From: Sipunculus nudus
Lineage: Eukaryota; Annelida; Sipuncula; Golfingiida; Sipunculidae
DNA length: 64,000 nt
Assembly: GCA_026874595.1 (NCBI GenBank)
Contig: CM049308.1
Coordinates: 49,960,124-50,024,123, forward strand
Direction of reading: 5' to 3'
Within the stretch, counting starts at the first letter, position 1. The number at the start of each line of letters is the position of its first letter. The notes below the pieces were generated by a model, which was given only the letters and a program-made list of their open reading frames with translations, was not told the origin of the DNA and ran no database searches. Shown here piece after piece: positions 28,201 through 37,100 of the stretch. The position numbers and the translations under genes are program-made.

Positions 28201-30210
28201 TCAAAGTATCTGATTTTAAGCTTACAGTATGAGTATTCTTTTATAAATTGGCAGTAATGGAGGTGGGAGACCTCAGAACATGGTCTGGGGCTACAAGCTA
28301 AAACTGTAAGAGAACTGTGTTCTTATGGAAAACCTGAAGTAGTGTTGTATTCATTTGCTGCTTTTTTTGTATCATGGTTTATTTTTTAGTTTGAATAAAG
28401 TGTTCCTCACTTTTAATTTGTTGAGCATATTTCTTTAATGCATTTAGCTATGTTACAATAAAATACGGTTAAACTGCAAGTCATAATTAAGGGCAAACGA
28501 GGTTTTGGGCTGTTAAAGGCAATTTTAGGCAGGTTATAACCTATTTTAGGCAGTTAAAGGCAGGTTTTAGGATCTGCCCTGCCAAAAACAGATTTTGGGC
28601 AGCCTAAAACCTAACCCTGCTGATAAACATTTATAATTCACTCTAATCAATCTAATGGCCTGCACCTATGATACTAAGCCTTTGTAAAGGGCTGCAGGCT
28701 GCTGTATTACATCATCCAGGTAGCAGGTCACACATCAAGAAACACAGATGTTCTGGATTATGACATTACCTGGGCCTATGAAACCATGTGCCACCCAAAC
28801 ATGGTCTCATGCCCAGAAACATACACAGGCTCTAAGAAGAATGCATGACCCAATGCAGTCAACAGGAAATCATGCATTACTTATACCTGTAACCTTCCTG
28901 GAGCCTAGCAAAGCATTGTGACTGCATCACCCCGGCCAGTTTGGTAGTATTATAAATTTATAAGTCATACATTTAAACAAAAATAGGTTATAGGCACCAT
29001 GAGTGATTTTAAAATGTGAACACTTCAAACGGGGCAGTTTTAACCAGATTATAACCTATGGTTAAAAGCTTCCTTCAAAAAACGTATCAACCCTGATGTT
29101 TGAAATTCCCAGATAAATATGAAAATGATTAACCACCAGGGTTGGGGTGATAACACTGTAAATGTAATCAATTATGATTACTATCATTTTAAAATTGTAT
29201 GATTACAGCTACACTTACATGAAAAATCAATTTATTGGATCACAATTACTTTGACATGTAATCGTAATGACAAGTTTTTATAATCATCAAATAACACAAA
29301 CACATGTATGCATGTTCTAGATGGATCTAAAATGTAAAATTTAGTTGTCAACTATTCATCATAACATAACATTATCGTCATCCAAAATGTAAGTTTGGAA
29401 TAATACAACATGACAAACATACAAACTCTTTAAAAAAGCATCATCTAGTAATGAATAATTCCTCTTAAAATAAATATATATTATCTGCAGCAGGATCTCA
29501 AATCTTGTTAAACTTGACAAGACTTATTAAAAGTTATTTATAGCAAGATCTTCAAAAAAACATTGAAAACACTAGAAATACTTGCATTACTGCTACTTAA
29601 GCTTGTTGTTTGCATGTACCCGCCAGTGTATTTTATAAATAAAATGAAACTATAAAGGATAATAAAACATCAACACAAACATCATATACAATCATTAGTA
29701 GCAGTATACAGTTACGTCATAAGGGGGTAAACACAGGATATAACACTGCACCAAGTCTGACCAACGGAACGCCCACATCCACCCCCTAAAATTAACCAGG
29801 GCACAGATTGAGCAAATCACGGCCAAGAAATAGCCGCACAGCTTATCATGACGACATAAACATGCTGAATCTTCAGATTAATTTACATAATTATGAGTGG
29901 TCATGCGTGCCAGGTTGTGCCTGTCCCTGGCGCAGTCACAGTGTCCGTGCAGTAGCTGTCAAAATCACAGCATGGCTTGGAAGGAGTGTCAACAAACCCC
30001 GTGTCAACTGTCCTGCTTGTGAAAACCACCCTACCTCTTTGCGCTGATCCTCTGCAAGGAGGTCGCTGCTTTCGTCCACCGCATCCTGAAACATAATTAC
30101 CAATTAACAATTATATCTACGGGCTCATTAATTACTACTCATCGAATTCAAGAATGCCGACAACTGCGTATGGCCCAAAAGGAAGTGAAATAATGCACAC
30201 CCACCATCAT
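10215..30210 (-). CDS. SNX6: Sorting nexin-6 (SNX5/SNX6/SNX32 group), complete, 14 coding exons
   Basis: The product is an endosomal SNX-BAR protein; in animals it pairs with SNX1/2 to form the membrane-tubulating coat (ESCPE-1 / retromer-linked) that exports cargo such as CI-MPR from endosomes. Joining 14 exons gives 408 residues, against 406 in human SNX6. The order is a short acidic N-terminus starting Met-Met (1-19), a PX domain (about 24-174) with the group-specific helical insertion after [20 protein letters not shown], a linker with [10 protein letters not shown], then a C-terminal BAR domain (about 200-405) with [13 protein letters not shown]. Collinear similarity to SNX6 runs end to end. 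Every intron is GT-AG and all phases agree. The exons are listed separately. Introns 2, 3 and 13 hold most of the repeats. SNX5 versus SNX6 cannot be separated without a tree; invertebrates usually have one gene for the pair. Confidence 0.93.
10466..11060 (+). repeat. TGACCTTGACC-rich dispersed repeat, copy 1
   Basis: It begins ACTAGGGATCCAGGGGTCTTG and matches 17,733-17,935 (AACTAGGGACCCATGGGTCTC...TATAAGGATATGTTTAA). It contains two diverged units about 280 bp apart, each with a (T)GACC(T)TTGACC block followed by TTCTTACTTAAGTGGTG or TTCTTTCTTAAGTGGTG. It lies in SNX6 intron 13 and is non-coding. Confidence 0.6.
11098..12283 (+). mobile_element. Helentron/pearl-like non-autonomous element, copy 1
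   Basis: This copy and 21,957-23,196 share both ends: CAACTAGAATAC(T/G)GGTAGT at the left and a right end with GTCTCAGAGGAGTT(C/T)TCC followed by GGCGGATACAATAA. Between them are several diverged units of about 140 bp, each with a GGTGGCGCCACC-type palindrome and 'cagacaaacagacgga'-type text. Just before the right end, TATCCGC (12,250-12,256) pairs with GCGGATA (12,271-12,277) to form a terminal hairpin. Tandem core units plus a 3' hairpin and no transposase are features of pearl/HINE elements; that class assignment is inference. Confidence 0.55.
12530..12750 (-). repeat. TAGCTCAG-family repeat, reverse copy
   Basis: Read on the minus strand it starts TTTAGCTCGGCTGACTAAG and continues with CATAAAAAATCTCCTTGGAAA and CCTTTGAGCTATGGGGCTG, matching 63,841-64,000 and 34,974-35,170. 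A run of 15 G (12,516-12,530) abuts its far end. It lies in SNX6 intron 13. Confidence 0.7.
13341..13426 (-). CDS. SNX6: SNX6 coding exon 13 (residues 363-391)
   Basis: Acceptor gtttttcag, donor gtaagt, 86 nt, phase 1 to 0. It encodes [20 protein letters not shown] and VELELKHAR of the last BAR helix. Confidence 0.94.
13779..13863 (+). repeat. 17-bp minisatellite, 5 copies
   Basis: Five tandem units of GAGAACTGGC plus seven variable bases (attatct, actggct, ataatct, attaact, actatct); the fourth unit reads GAGAACAGAC. It lies in SNX6 intron 12, close upstream (on the plus strand) of exon 12. Confidence 0.85.
13907..13970 (-). CDS. SNX6: SNX6 coding exon 12 (residues 342-363)
   Basis: Acceptor ttttttag, donor gtaggt, 64 nt, phase 0 to 1. 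It encodes [20 protein letters not shown], including the CC-KFEKIS motif of SNX5/6. Confidence 0.92.
14823..15005 (-). CDS. SNX6: SNX6 coding exon 11 (residues 281-341)
   Basis: Acceptor gtatttcag, donor gtgagc, 183 nt, phase 0. It encodes the most conserved BAR segment: [49 protein letters not shown]. Confidence 0.95.
16013..16052 (-). CDS. SNX6: SNX6 coding exon 10 (residues 267-280)
   Basis: A 40-nt exon, acceptor ctttccag, donor gtaagt, phase 2 to 0. It encodes [13 protein letters not shown]. It is small, but it is required to join exons 9 and 11 in frame. Confidence 0.88.
16514..16589 (-). CDS. SNX6: SNX6 coding exon 9 (residues 242-267)
   Basis: Acceptor ctttttcag, donor gtaagt, 76 nt, phase 1 to 2. 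It encodes [20 protein letters not shown], aligned with the human segment around ADDYNRIGSSLYAL. Confidence 0.9.
17574..17679 (-). CDS. SNX6: SNX6 coding exon 8 (residues 207-242)
   Basis: Acceptor aactgcag, donor gtatgt, 106 nt, phase 0 to 1. It encodes the first BAR helix, [20 protein letters not shown] followed by ADRMTKGHK. Confidence 0.94.
17733..17935 (+). repeat. TGACCTTGACC-rich dispersed repeat, copy 2
   Basis: A shorter relative of 10,466-11,060, with the same opening and the same GACCTTGACCTAGTGACCCC block. It lies in SNX6 intron 7. Confidence 0.5.
18728..19134 (+). repeat. About 88-bp minisatellite duplicating the SNX6 exon 7 splice donor
   Basis: Five units share CAGGAGCAGAGTGAAGTGAG, ACCTTACTTTCTGGTTTGAG, AGGACTTCTGG and TTAATCTGAGAGATTTAGAG. 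The right-most unit runs into exon 7, so on the minus strand each unit repeats the exon's last bases (AAGTCCTC..TCAAACCAGAAA) and often its donor gtaagg. Copies of the donor GT survive at 18,934-18,935 and 18,841-18,842; the unit near 19,021 has lost it (GT to AT). Confidence 0.88.
19112..19207 (-). CDS. SNX6: SNX6 coding exon 7 (residues 175-206)
   Basis: Acceptor tacttgcag, donor gtaagg after ...LLSNQK, 96 nt, phase 0. It encodes the PX-BAR linker [20 protein letters not shown]. The exon's last bases and its donor form the right end of the tandem array at 18,728-19,134. An earlier GT (gtcctc) after ADE is a worse donor and would lose residues conserved in position. Confidence 0.88.
19891..20014 (-). 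CDS. SNX6: SNX6 coding exon 6 (residues 133-174)
   Basis: Acceptor tcttgtag, donor gtaagt, 124 nt. It encodes the end of the PX domain, with [20 protein letters not shown] and RVFLEYDGD. Confidence 0.95.
20440..20990 (+). repeat. Dispersed repeat, second copy (see 4,870-5,290)
   Basis: It carries the same ordered landmarks as 4,870-5,290 (TTCATGAGATAAAAGG, AGATTTTGCACCATA, AATCCTTGCATATGATTT). It contains GAGGTGGCGCACCTG, a degraded form of the GGTGGCGCCACC palindrome. It lies in SNX6 intron 5. Confidence 0.55.
21298..21419 (-). CDS. SNX6: SNX6 coding exon 5 (residues 93-133)
   Basis: Acceptor ggtttgtag, donor gtaagt, 122 nt, phase 0 to 2. It encodes the proline-rich loop and helical insertion ([20 protein letters not shown], then [20 protein letters not shown]) that distinguishes SNX5/6/32 PX domains. 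Confidence 0.95.
21768..21878 (-). CDS. SNX6: SNX6 coding exon 4 (residues 56-92)
   Basis: Acceptor gtgttccag, donor gtaagt, 111 nt, phase 0. It holds the PX core, with [20 protein letters not shown] and the YAGII strand. Confidence 0.95.
21957..23196 (+). mobile_element. Helentron/pearl-like non-autonomous element, copy 2
   Basis: Same ends and plan as 11,098-12,283. Core units here start near GATCTATGGACAT(A/G)CACAATTTC and carry GGTGGCACCACCTGTC-type palindromes (about 22,321, 22,600, 22,889, 23,026). The right-end hairpin TATCGGC (23,166-23,172) / GCGGATA (23,184-23,190) has one mismatch. It lies in SNX6 intron 3. Confidence 0.55.
24874..24892 (+). repeat. Poly-G run (19) inside FB1
   Basis: A homopolymer flanked by GA-rich repeat, near the symmetry centre of FB1. 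The length is prone to sequencing error. Confidence 0.9.
25240..25278 (+). repeat. (TA)n microsatellite inside FB1
   Basis: About 18 TA units followed by GA-rich sequence, in the right half of FB1. Confidence 0.9.
26619..26726 (-). CDS. SNX6: SNX6 coding exon 3 (residues 20-55)
   Basis: Acceptor ttgttacag, donor gtaaat, 108 nt, phase 0. It holds the start of the PX domain, with [20 protein letters not shown]. It sits between the two foldback elements. Confidence 0.93.
26820..29064. mobile_element. Foldback element FB2 with terminal inverted repeats of about 400 bp
   Basis: The left end TAACCATAGGTTATAACCTG and the reverse complement of the right end (TAACCATAGGTTATAATCTG) match, and the match continues through GGTTAAAACTGCCCCG, TGATGCAGTCACAA, GCATGAGACCA..TTTG.GTGGCACAT and CTGCTACCTGG.ATGATGTAAT. 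The left arm is interrupted at 27,101-27,359; the right arm is the uninterrupted partner. Internal text at 28,510-28,620 again carries TTTTAGGCAGGTTATAACC. No transposase frame is seen. It lies in SNX6 intron 2, beside exon 3. Confidence 0.85.
27090..27370 (+). mobile_element. 259-bp insertion with 11-bp target-site duplication
   Basis: AGTTTCTTTGG occurs at 27,090-27,100 and 27,360-27,370. The intervening 259 bp are absent from the inverted partner arm of FB2, which reads straight through the corresponding point. The insert opens with repeats of GGACAAAAGCCCCCC and a C15 run and ends in ordinary AT-rich DNA. An 11-bp duplication could suit a Mutator-like or SINE-type insertion; the class is unknown. 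Confidence 0.75.
29065..30034. other. Rest of SNX6 intron 2, nothing recognised
   Basis: AT-rich DNA between FB2 and exon 2. Only short chance frames are present. Confidence 0.5.
30035..30085 (-). CDS. SNX6: SNX6 coding exon 2 (residues 3-19)
   Basis: Acceptor tatgtttcag, donor gtaggg, 51 nt, phase 0. It encodes an acidic stretch, [17 protein letters not shown], as in the SNX6 N-terminus. Confidence 0.85.
30205..30210 (-). CDS. SNX6: SNX6 coding exon 1 (residues 1-2)
   Basis: Only ATGATG is coding, followed by the donor gtgggt. A Met-Met start matches vertebrate SNX6. Phase 0. Confidence 0.75.
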
Positions 30211-31137
30211 GGCTCCGGTCGGTCATGTGACTGAATCGACGAAGTTGATATGACCGATCACTGTAAACAGTAATCCGTCACGAGGTGCCAAATCTACTTC
30301 CTGTGAGGCTGAAAGAACAGTACAGCAGAAAAAAATTCAAGCGCAAGAATTAAAATGATATATGTATAATAAACGGCAATGCAAGCTTTTAAATCGATAT
30401 GAGAAATGAGAACTAAACAAAAAAATTCATTGATGCTTGTTTTAAATATTTTATCAAATGATATAATGATAATGTTTTAATCAGGGGGCAAATTAAGGTA
30501 GCCAATGAATGGACATGTAGTAGTTTATCGTTATATTATATTTTAGGACAATTATAATAAAACATATATCTACTCTTTGTAAAATGAAATTCAATCTACT
30601 ACATTTCTCATTATCTGTGTATACACTGAATTAATTAATAAATTGTTGTTAAAAGGATTCAAGTATGTTAAATATATGTGCTTTATTGCAAAGAAGTTGC
30701 GATGAGAGCTCAATCAGAAAAAAAAATATCCAGAAGATCTTTTCTAAAGGCAAGACGAGGATTTAAAATTTTAAGAACATTTCGATCTAGCCTGGTTTAG
30801 CTTTGTTCATTTAATATTTAGGTTGCATGAATAATTTTTTTTCAGTTTTCATGTGTAATATATATTAAAATAATTTTATGTATTTCTTCAGTTGTTGTAT
30901 ACCTCACAAACAGTAAATTTATCATTTTCGAACAATCGTTTAATAATCGAGCATTGCTAAATATCTCAAATGTGATCTTTTATAAGGAGGAGAGAAATGT
31001 ATGGCAGTTGTTTATAGTGATGGTCACTTCCGGTACAACTTGACAGTGAATTGATCAGTCAAATATTATAACATTAACACGTGGATTTTGTGGACAATTT
31101 TGTGAATGTTTATTACCTAAACAACGAATAAAGAACT
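30211..31137. promoter_or_regulatory. Presumed divergent promoter of SNX6 and CCDC175
   Basis: These 927 bp separate the two start codons and must hold both 5' UTRs and transcription starts. Visible sites are GTCATGTGAC (30,222-30,231, an M-box/CLEAR-like E-box in the SNX6 leader), ACTTCCTGT (about 30,294-30,302) and CACTTCCGGT (31,025-31,034), the last two of ETS type. No TATA box could be assigned and the middle is AT-rich. Function is inferred from position. Confidence 0.5.
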
Positions 31138-31198
31138 ATGTCAGCAATCAGTGACGTTTTCAGTGTTGGATCCGCGGTTGAGCACCTGCAGGAACTAG
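31138..31198 (+). CDS. CCDC175: CCDC175-like exon 1 (residues 1-20)
   Basis: ATG start, donor gtaaca, ends in phase 1. It encodes MSAISDVFSVGSAVEHLQEL. The upstream leader AACGAATAAAGAACT has no in-frame ATG near it. Confidence 0.75.
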
Positions 31199-34100
31199 GT
31201 AACATGTCTGCTTCCTGTATTATCGCTCAGAACCCCCCCCCCCCCCCGCCCCAAAGAAAAGGGGTAAAAGTGTAGTACAGGTGACCTGCCTTAAGGGGCT
31301 TACTAACTGATGGTCTGTCCTTATTTTTCTTGCTTCCACATGGGGCTTACTTTAAGATTCAATCCAAATGCACAAATTTTTATAAGATTCACACAAAAAT
31401 AAGACAACATCAAACTTTATTCAAAATTATGTATGAGTACGGCTAGTTTGCGACAGGTCACCTATATTGCACATGAACCAGAAATGAAGCTTTTAAAGTC
31501 CATGACGTAATGTTACTACATATCATTTATTGCTTGGTATATGTTCAGAGGGATGTGCTGAGGATCCGGTCTACATTTTTCAGACATAAAAAAATTAATT
31601 TTCTTTTCTCATTTCATCTCATTATTTCCTATATACACCACTATAGGTGTCTCTGCTTTCAAAAAATATCATTCATCAATGAATGACAAAAGTGATCACT
31701 GTCTGCATTCGAATCCACAATCTCATGTTGATTAGTTGATTCGAAATCCACAATCTTGTGTGGGTTAGTCCCTCATGCCCTTACTAACCACACAAAATAA
31801 CTCACTAGTAACTGTCATATATATTATACCTAATAAGCCCAAACATATATACATTATATTATATATTAATATGATACATTAATTATAATTTATATATATA
31901 TTATTCAAATATAAATTATGTTGGATTTTTAATATAATATTCTTAGTACTATTATTCCTTACAATTATATTATTTTATGGTATATAATATATAAAATATA
32001 TTTAACAGTTCTTTTAACTATGCAATAACAAGTCTCTGTTAATAGTTTAGGAGAACCCCAGGCATTATCTTTGATGTTTGGGTTTGTTTTGGTTGCATAA
32101 CTTTAGCTGTGGAGACCCCCATCAGAAACCAGCTAGCTAATTAGCCTGATTATTTGCTGAAGAGATTGATGTCACATTCCCCTGAATGTGGTATATGGGC
32201 CTGTATGGATTTAAAGATCAAAATTATAATTATAATTAACATATAAATTATATTATTATGATAAACATAAACTTTATATTTTATCCACTTAGCCCATTTA
32301 CATTATTGTATTTACTGGAAATGTACACTGTTATATATTATATATTATATATTATATATACAATAAAATGTATAATATATGTATATATATATAGTGATCT
32401 TTAAAGTGATATATGAAAAATATAAATATAACACATATGTATACTTATATATACTTATATATTTTATGTTTTCTGAAGCTGCAGACAGATATACTTCATA
32501 ACAAATATATAAGCATATTTATGAGCACATAAACATATATATAATACTTGTCATCAGTATAAAAAAATGTAATATACATTTAAAAAATGATACAGTAGTA
32601 TTTAAAAAGCTTTAGAAAACATCGTAAAATCATTTAATTTTATATTTAAGTCAAGGGTTGGCTTTTGTCTAAGTCTGCACTTTTAGGGGTGGTCTTTTGT
32701 CTAGTGGGCTCTTGTCTGGTGGGCTTTTGGCTGGGTGGGCTTTTGTCAGGGTGGGCCTTTGTCCTACACCCACCTATTTGCCACTATTCAATATCACATT
32801 ACTTTTTTGTCTTACTGTCTACAGTCTCTTACCTGAACTGAAACTGTGCAAGCATTTAAACCTACCACTGCTCCAAGCTGCCTCAGATGAGCAGGCAGTA
32901 TTTCCGTAAACATTAACAGCAAAAAGTTCACAAATTGTATGGCCAGTTTTCCAGAGAACAGGTTATGTTGCTAAACAGCCTGTTTTTGTTGAATTCTTTT
33001 CTCAGTTTTGTCCTTGACCAGTTTGAAGTGTTTATGAAATGTTTGATGTCGAGCAAAAATCCCTTTTATTATGACCAGGCCAATTATAGATGTATTTATG
33101 CACAGAATTAGAGTGAAGATCTGTCAAATGTTTTACTCTGTCTCTACAAATGTGATTTTTAGTATGTATTTAATAGAAATCATTAAATACTTTCCAGAAT
33201 TTGCTCACAATAAAAAATGTACACAACAAAAACATGTTTTTAATTGGTTTATCAAGAAACATTTAGGTTGTTAATGAGCTAGATATGTTTTTACAGAAAA
33301 TCGAATGAAGACAGATGAATTTGGGTTTTCTGAAGGCGATGTTAGCAGCATTGATAAAATAGTTGAAGCTTTGCAGGAACTGGTAAGTTCAGTGTTGTCT
33401 CATTTCTGTCATATTTGTATTCATGTATGATGTGCATATCTAAATCTGATGTATAAACAAAAAAAAAAAAAACAAACAACAGCATTGTCATGTTCTTTAT
33501 TGAGTGTATCTAACCATCATATGGACATGGTAACTGATATTCATATTGATGTAAAGTATTGTAACTTCATTCCTATATTCTGTCACTTGTCCATGTATGC
33601 CCACTTGTCAATCAAGTGACCATTATCATGTCAACCTATCAGTAGGCGGCTAGTGACTACACCCACTGGACATTGTTTCAGCAAAACTGGCTTGTCAGCC
33701 AGGACTGGGTATTCTTTGGCATCAAGCAATTGAGCTTGAAGGTTGCCTCAGTTCACTTAGGTGGCCAGGGCTATGGCTTCATACCAGGGTTGATTTTTGG
33801 CTGTGCCAATACCTGGTGTGGCCACCCACTTTAACTAGCAGTTGTGCTGCCTACCTTGGTATGTACATTTTAATTTCATGTATTTCATCAGATAGAATGC
33901 AGTTGGATTTTTGAAGATTTAGACTTTAAATTATATATATTTTTCTATTAAATATTGTTGTTTTATTTCTTTAAATTGTGCAAGTACACTGTCCAAGCCC
34001 AGTTTCCCTCCAGAATTAGAAAGCAAACTACAGTATGATATATTTTCTGTTTTGCTTTCAGGAATGTGAGCGTGCAAAACAACATGAGTTATTGGAAGCA

Positions 34101-37100
34101 GAAACTATTCAGGCCAGCATCATTAGACGCAGACTTCAACACTTTCCAAGCAAGATCAAGCAAGAAATACAAGGTACAGTCAGCTATCATTATAATTTTG
34201 ACTGTGAAACACCCCTATTAGTATCATTATGTTCTCTACATATATGCTGTCTTTGTCTCATTTCATATAAGATACTACAAAATGTTGGACTGTTTTAAGT
34301 ACATGAATTAAGTAATACTTATTTCATTCTGCTCTCTCTGCTTCAGCTGCTGTTGATTCTGCCAGACAGTCCAATGCTGAAGAACTGAAGGGACTGCAGG
34401 ATAAACTCAAGGCCATCAATGAAAATATTGAGTTTCTAAAACAAAGACAAGAGGACCTGGAGAAAGAAAATGCAGTGTTGCAGTTAGTATTGTATCAGTA
34501 GAAACTGTAAACTTATACATCAGAAATGTACCAGAGAAATAAGTGATCTCATAGGTGAAGCTTTCTATATAATAGTTATATATTTTTATATATTCAGTAA
34601 TCTGGAAAGATGCTTATGTGTAGACATGAAATTTTCCAAATATTACTATAATAGTGAACACAGTTAGTTTTGACTTAAAATTGCTCTATATAAGTAGGTA
34701 TCATTTAATAACTGTGCATTTTCATAACAACCATACCAAATCACCAGACCAGCCATTTTAACAACAGGTTTGTGCTGCTTCCATTCAAATTATTTTATAG
34801 GATCTTAATTTACAGTGTTTCTCCAATATGTGCAATTTATGTTTCACAGTAAAAATGTATTGTTTCTGTTATCAGTTTAAAGAAAGGTAACTCATAATGC
34901 CAGTACAAACTTGATGCAGTTTCCCCTTCAGTCTGAATGTGAGAAAGCTCATAGGATCAGAATGCAATTTTTTAGCTCAGCTTACTGTAAGTCATCTGAG
35001 CTATAGCGTTCATGCTTTGTCCTTCATCCATCCAGCTGTCCATTAACAGAGCACAAATCATAATGGTTGGACCTAGAAACTTCTAACTTATTATCCATAG
35101 GGGTCCTTTGAATATCTCCTCAGACACCTGAAACTACCATTAGGTCACTGCGACCTATGGGGCTTGTTTGTTAACCCCAGAATTTTCAAAACTATGATAC
35201 AAATGTTCCTGTATCTCAATAATCAATGCATTGATTGCCATGATTCTTGCTTTTGTTATTGATCATGGTCAGTTTCAACAGCTGTTAAGGCCTGGTGGCG
35301 CCACCTGTATTTTTCTCATTTTTATCGATGTGTTCTCTATTTATTGAGACCATCAAATAACAGCATTTGTATCAATTTCTCAGGTGTGGTTTTAACCTGA
35401 AACCTTGTGGTGCCACCTGTATTTTTTTATGTTTAACACATTTGGGCCTCTGTTTTTGAGACTGCCACATTACCGGTACATCAGTGGTATTTGTTTCTCT
35501 TCTGATGTCCTGAAACCTGGTGTGTTTATTATGTTGTTACCACCAAGTTCTCAGAGGACATTCAAACTTCTGACCTTGGCCTTTATCTTCAAGGTCAAAT
35601 CAGCCAAATTATACTTTGTCCTTAGCATTCATGTGACACACTAACTTTCAAGGAATTGCTTATATGTCTCTGAAATTTGACACACAAGTTGTTTCTACCA
35701 AGTTCTTTTTTACAACCAGTAACAACCTGTATAGACCAATCATGATTGGATTCAGTCTTCACATACTTGTTATCCATCACTTAAGAAAGAACCCTTTCAA
35801 CTTTGGTATCAGAAGATCAAAGGTCAAGATCACATCTGAAGTAAATCTCAACTTGGTTTTCAGATGATGATATTCCTGTTGTGATATTCCTGTTGTGAAT
35901 GCTAGCCTATAATGTCATGCTTGTCAGCTGAGTGTCATGACCTTTCGGTCACTTGTTTATGATTCAGTTCTTGTCAAGATCAGTTGGCAGTCACTTAAAA
36001 CAATCCTATTCTCTCCTGCTTCATTACTTAGGTATTACATTGATGAATATATCAGAATTAGGTTGCTGAACCATCTGTTACAATATGATGCCTGTGATGA
36101 TATGTTTAAATGTAATCATACTTCCCATTATGCAGCCCAGAGAGAGACAAAGTTAGAAGAAAACATGAAGAAATCATTCAGCAGCTAAACCAGAGGATGG
36201 CAGAGAAAGCCATGTGAGTCTACACTCTGACTGTGTGTGTATATATTACAGGGTTAGGAAAACAAGCATTTGACTTTCTGAAATTTTCAGTAGTTTGAGG
36301 GAGGTAAGGTCTGGTTAGCAGTGCCCCACCCCTGCCAAATGGCATGCAAATTATCAGTTGCATCTCATGTATAGTTCTGTCTTCAAAATAAAACTGAAAT
36401 GTGATATCCTGTCCTGTTAAAAAAATTTTATTCAATGAAATGTACCTGTTTACACTAAATGATATTTTAATTGACTTTTCTACATAGTGAAATATTTAAC
36501 TTCTATTGCCATTCAGTATTTCAGAAAATTAAAAAACAAATCAAGATTTTTTATTTGTTTATAGTGGAGTTGAGTGAAATCCACATAGGTCAGATAAATT
36601 TTCTGTCTGGTGGAAGATTTTGGTGAATTGGAACCCTAGTGTTTACTGCATACAATATTACACACTGAAGACATAATAGTGATTAAAATATGTGACTTAT
36701 CAGATCTCATTTCCATGACCATTAAGCCAAATCTCTTTTACATCAGATAGTTCCATTGTTATCTTTACAATGTACAGAATAGTGAATTCAGTGGAGGTTT
36801 GGTTTGTATCTTTCTCATTTTAGGAAGCAGATAATTCTGAATGAAACAAGAGACAAAGTGAGAGAAACCAATCAAAAGGTGAGGTTTATTATCTTTACTT
36901 GGATATATAACAAAACAGTGATAGAAAATGTATGCTCTGATAACTTGTGAATGGAATCATGTTTTTTTAGATTTAATTTTAGTATAGTAAATATGTGGAT
37001 TTGGTACATAGAAATAGATACAAGTTTCAAAATGATATACAGAATTTGTTTATTATTTCTTTAACAATTTTGATCTGAAATACAGTCAGTTAATAAATCA

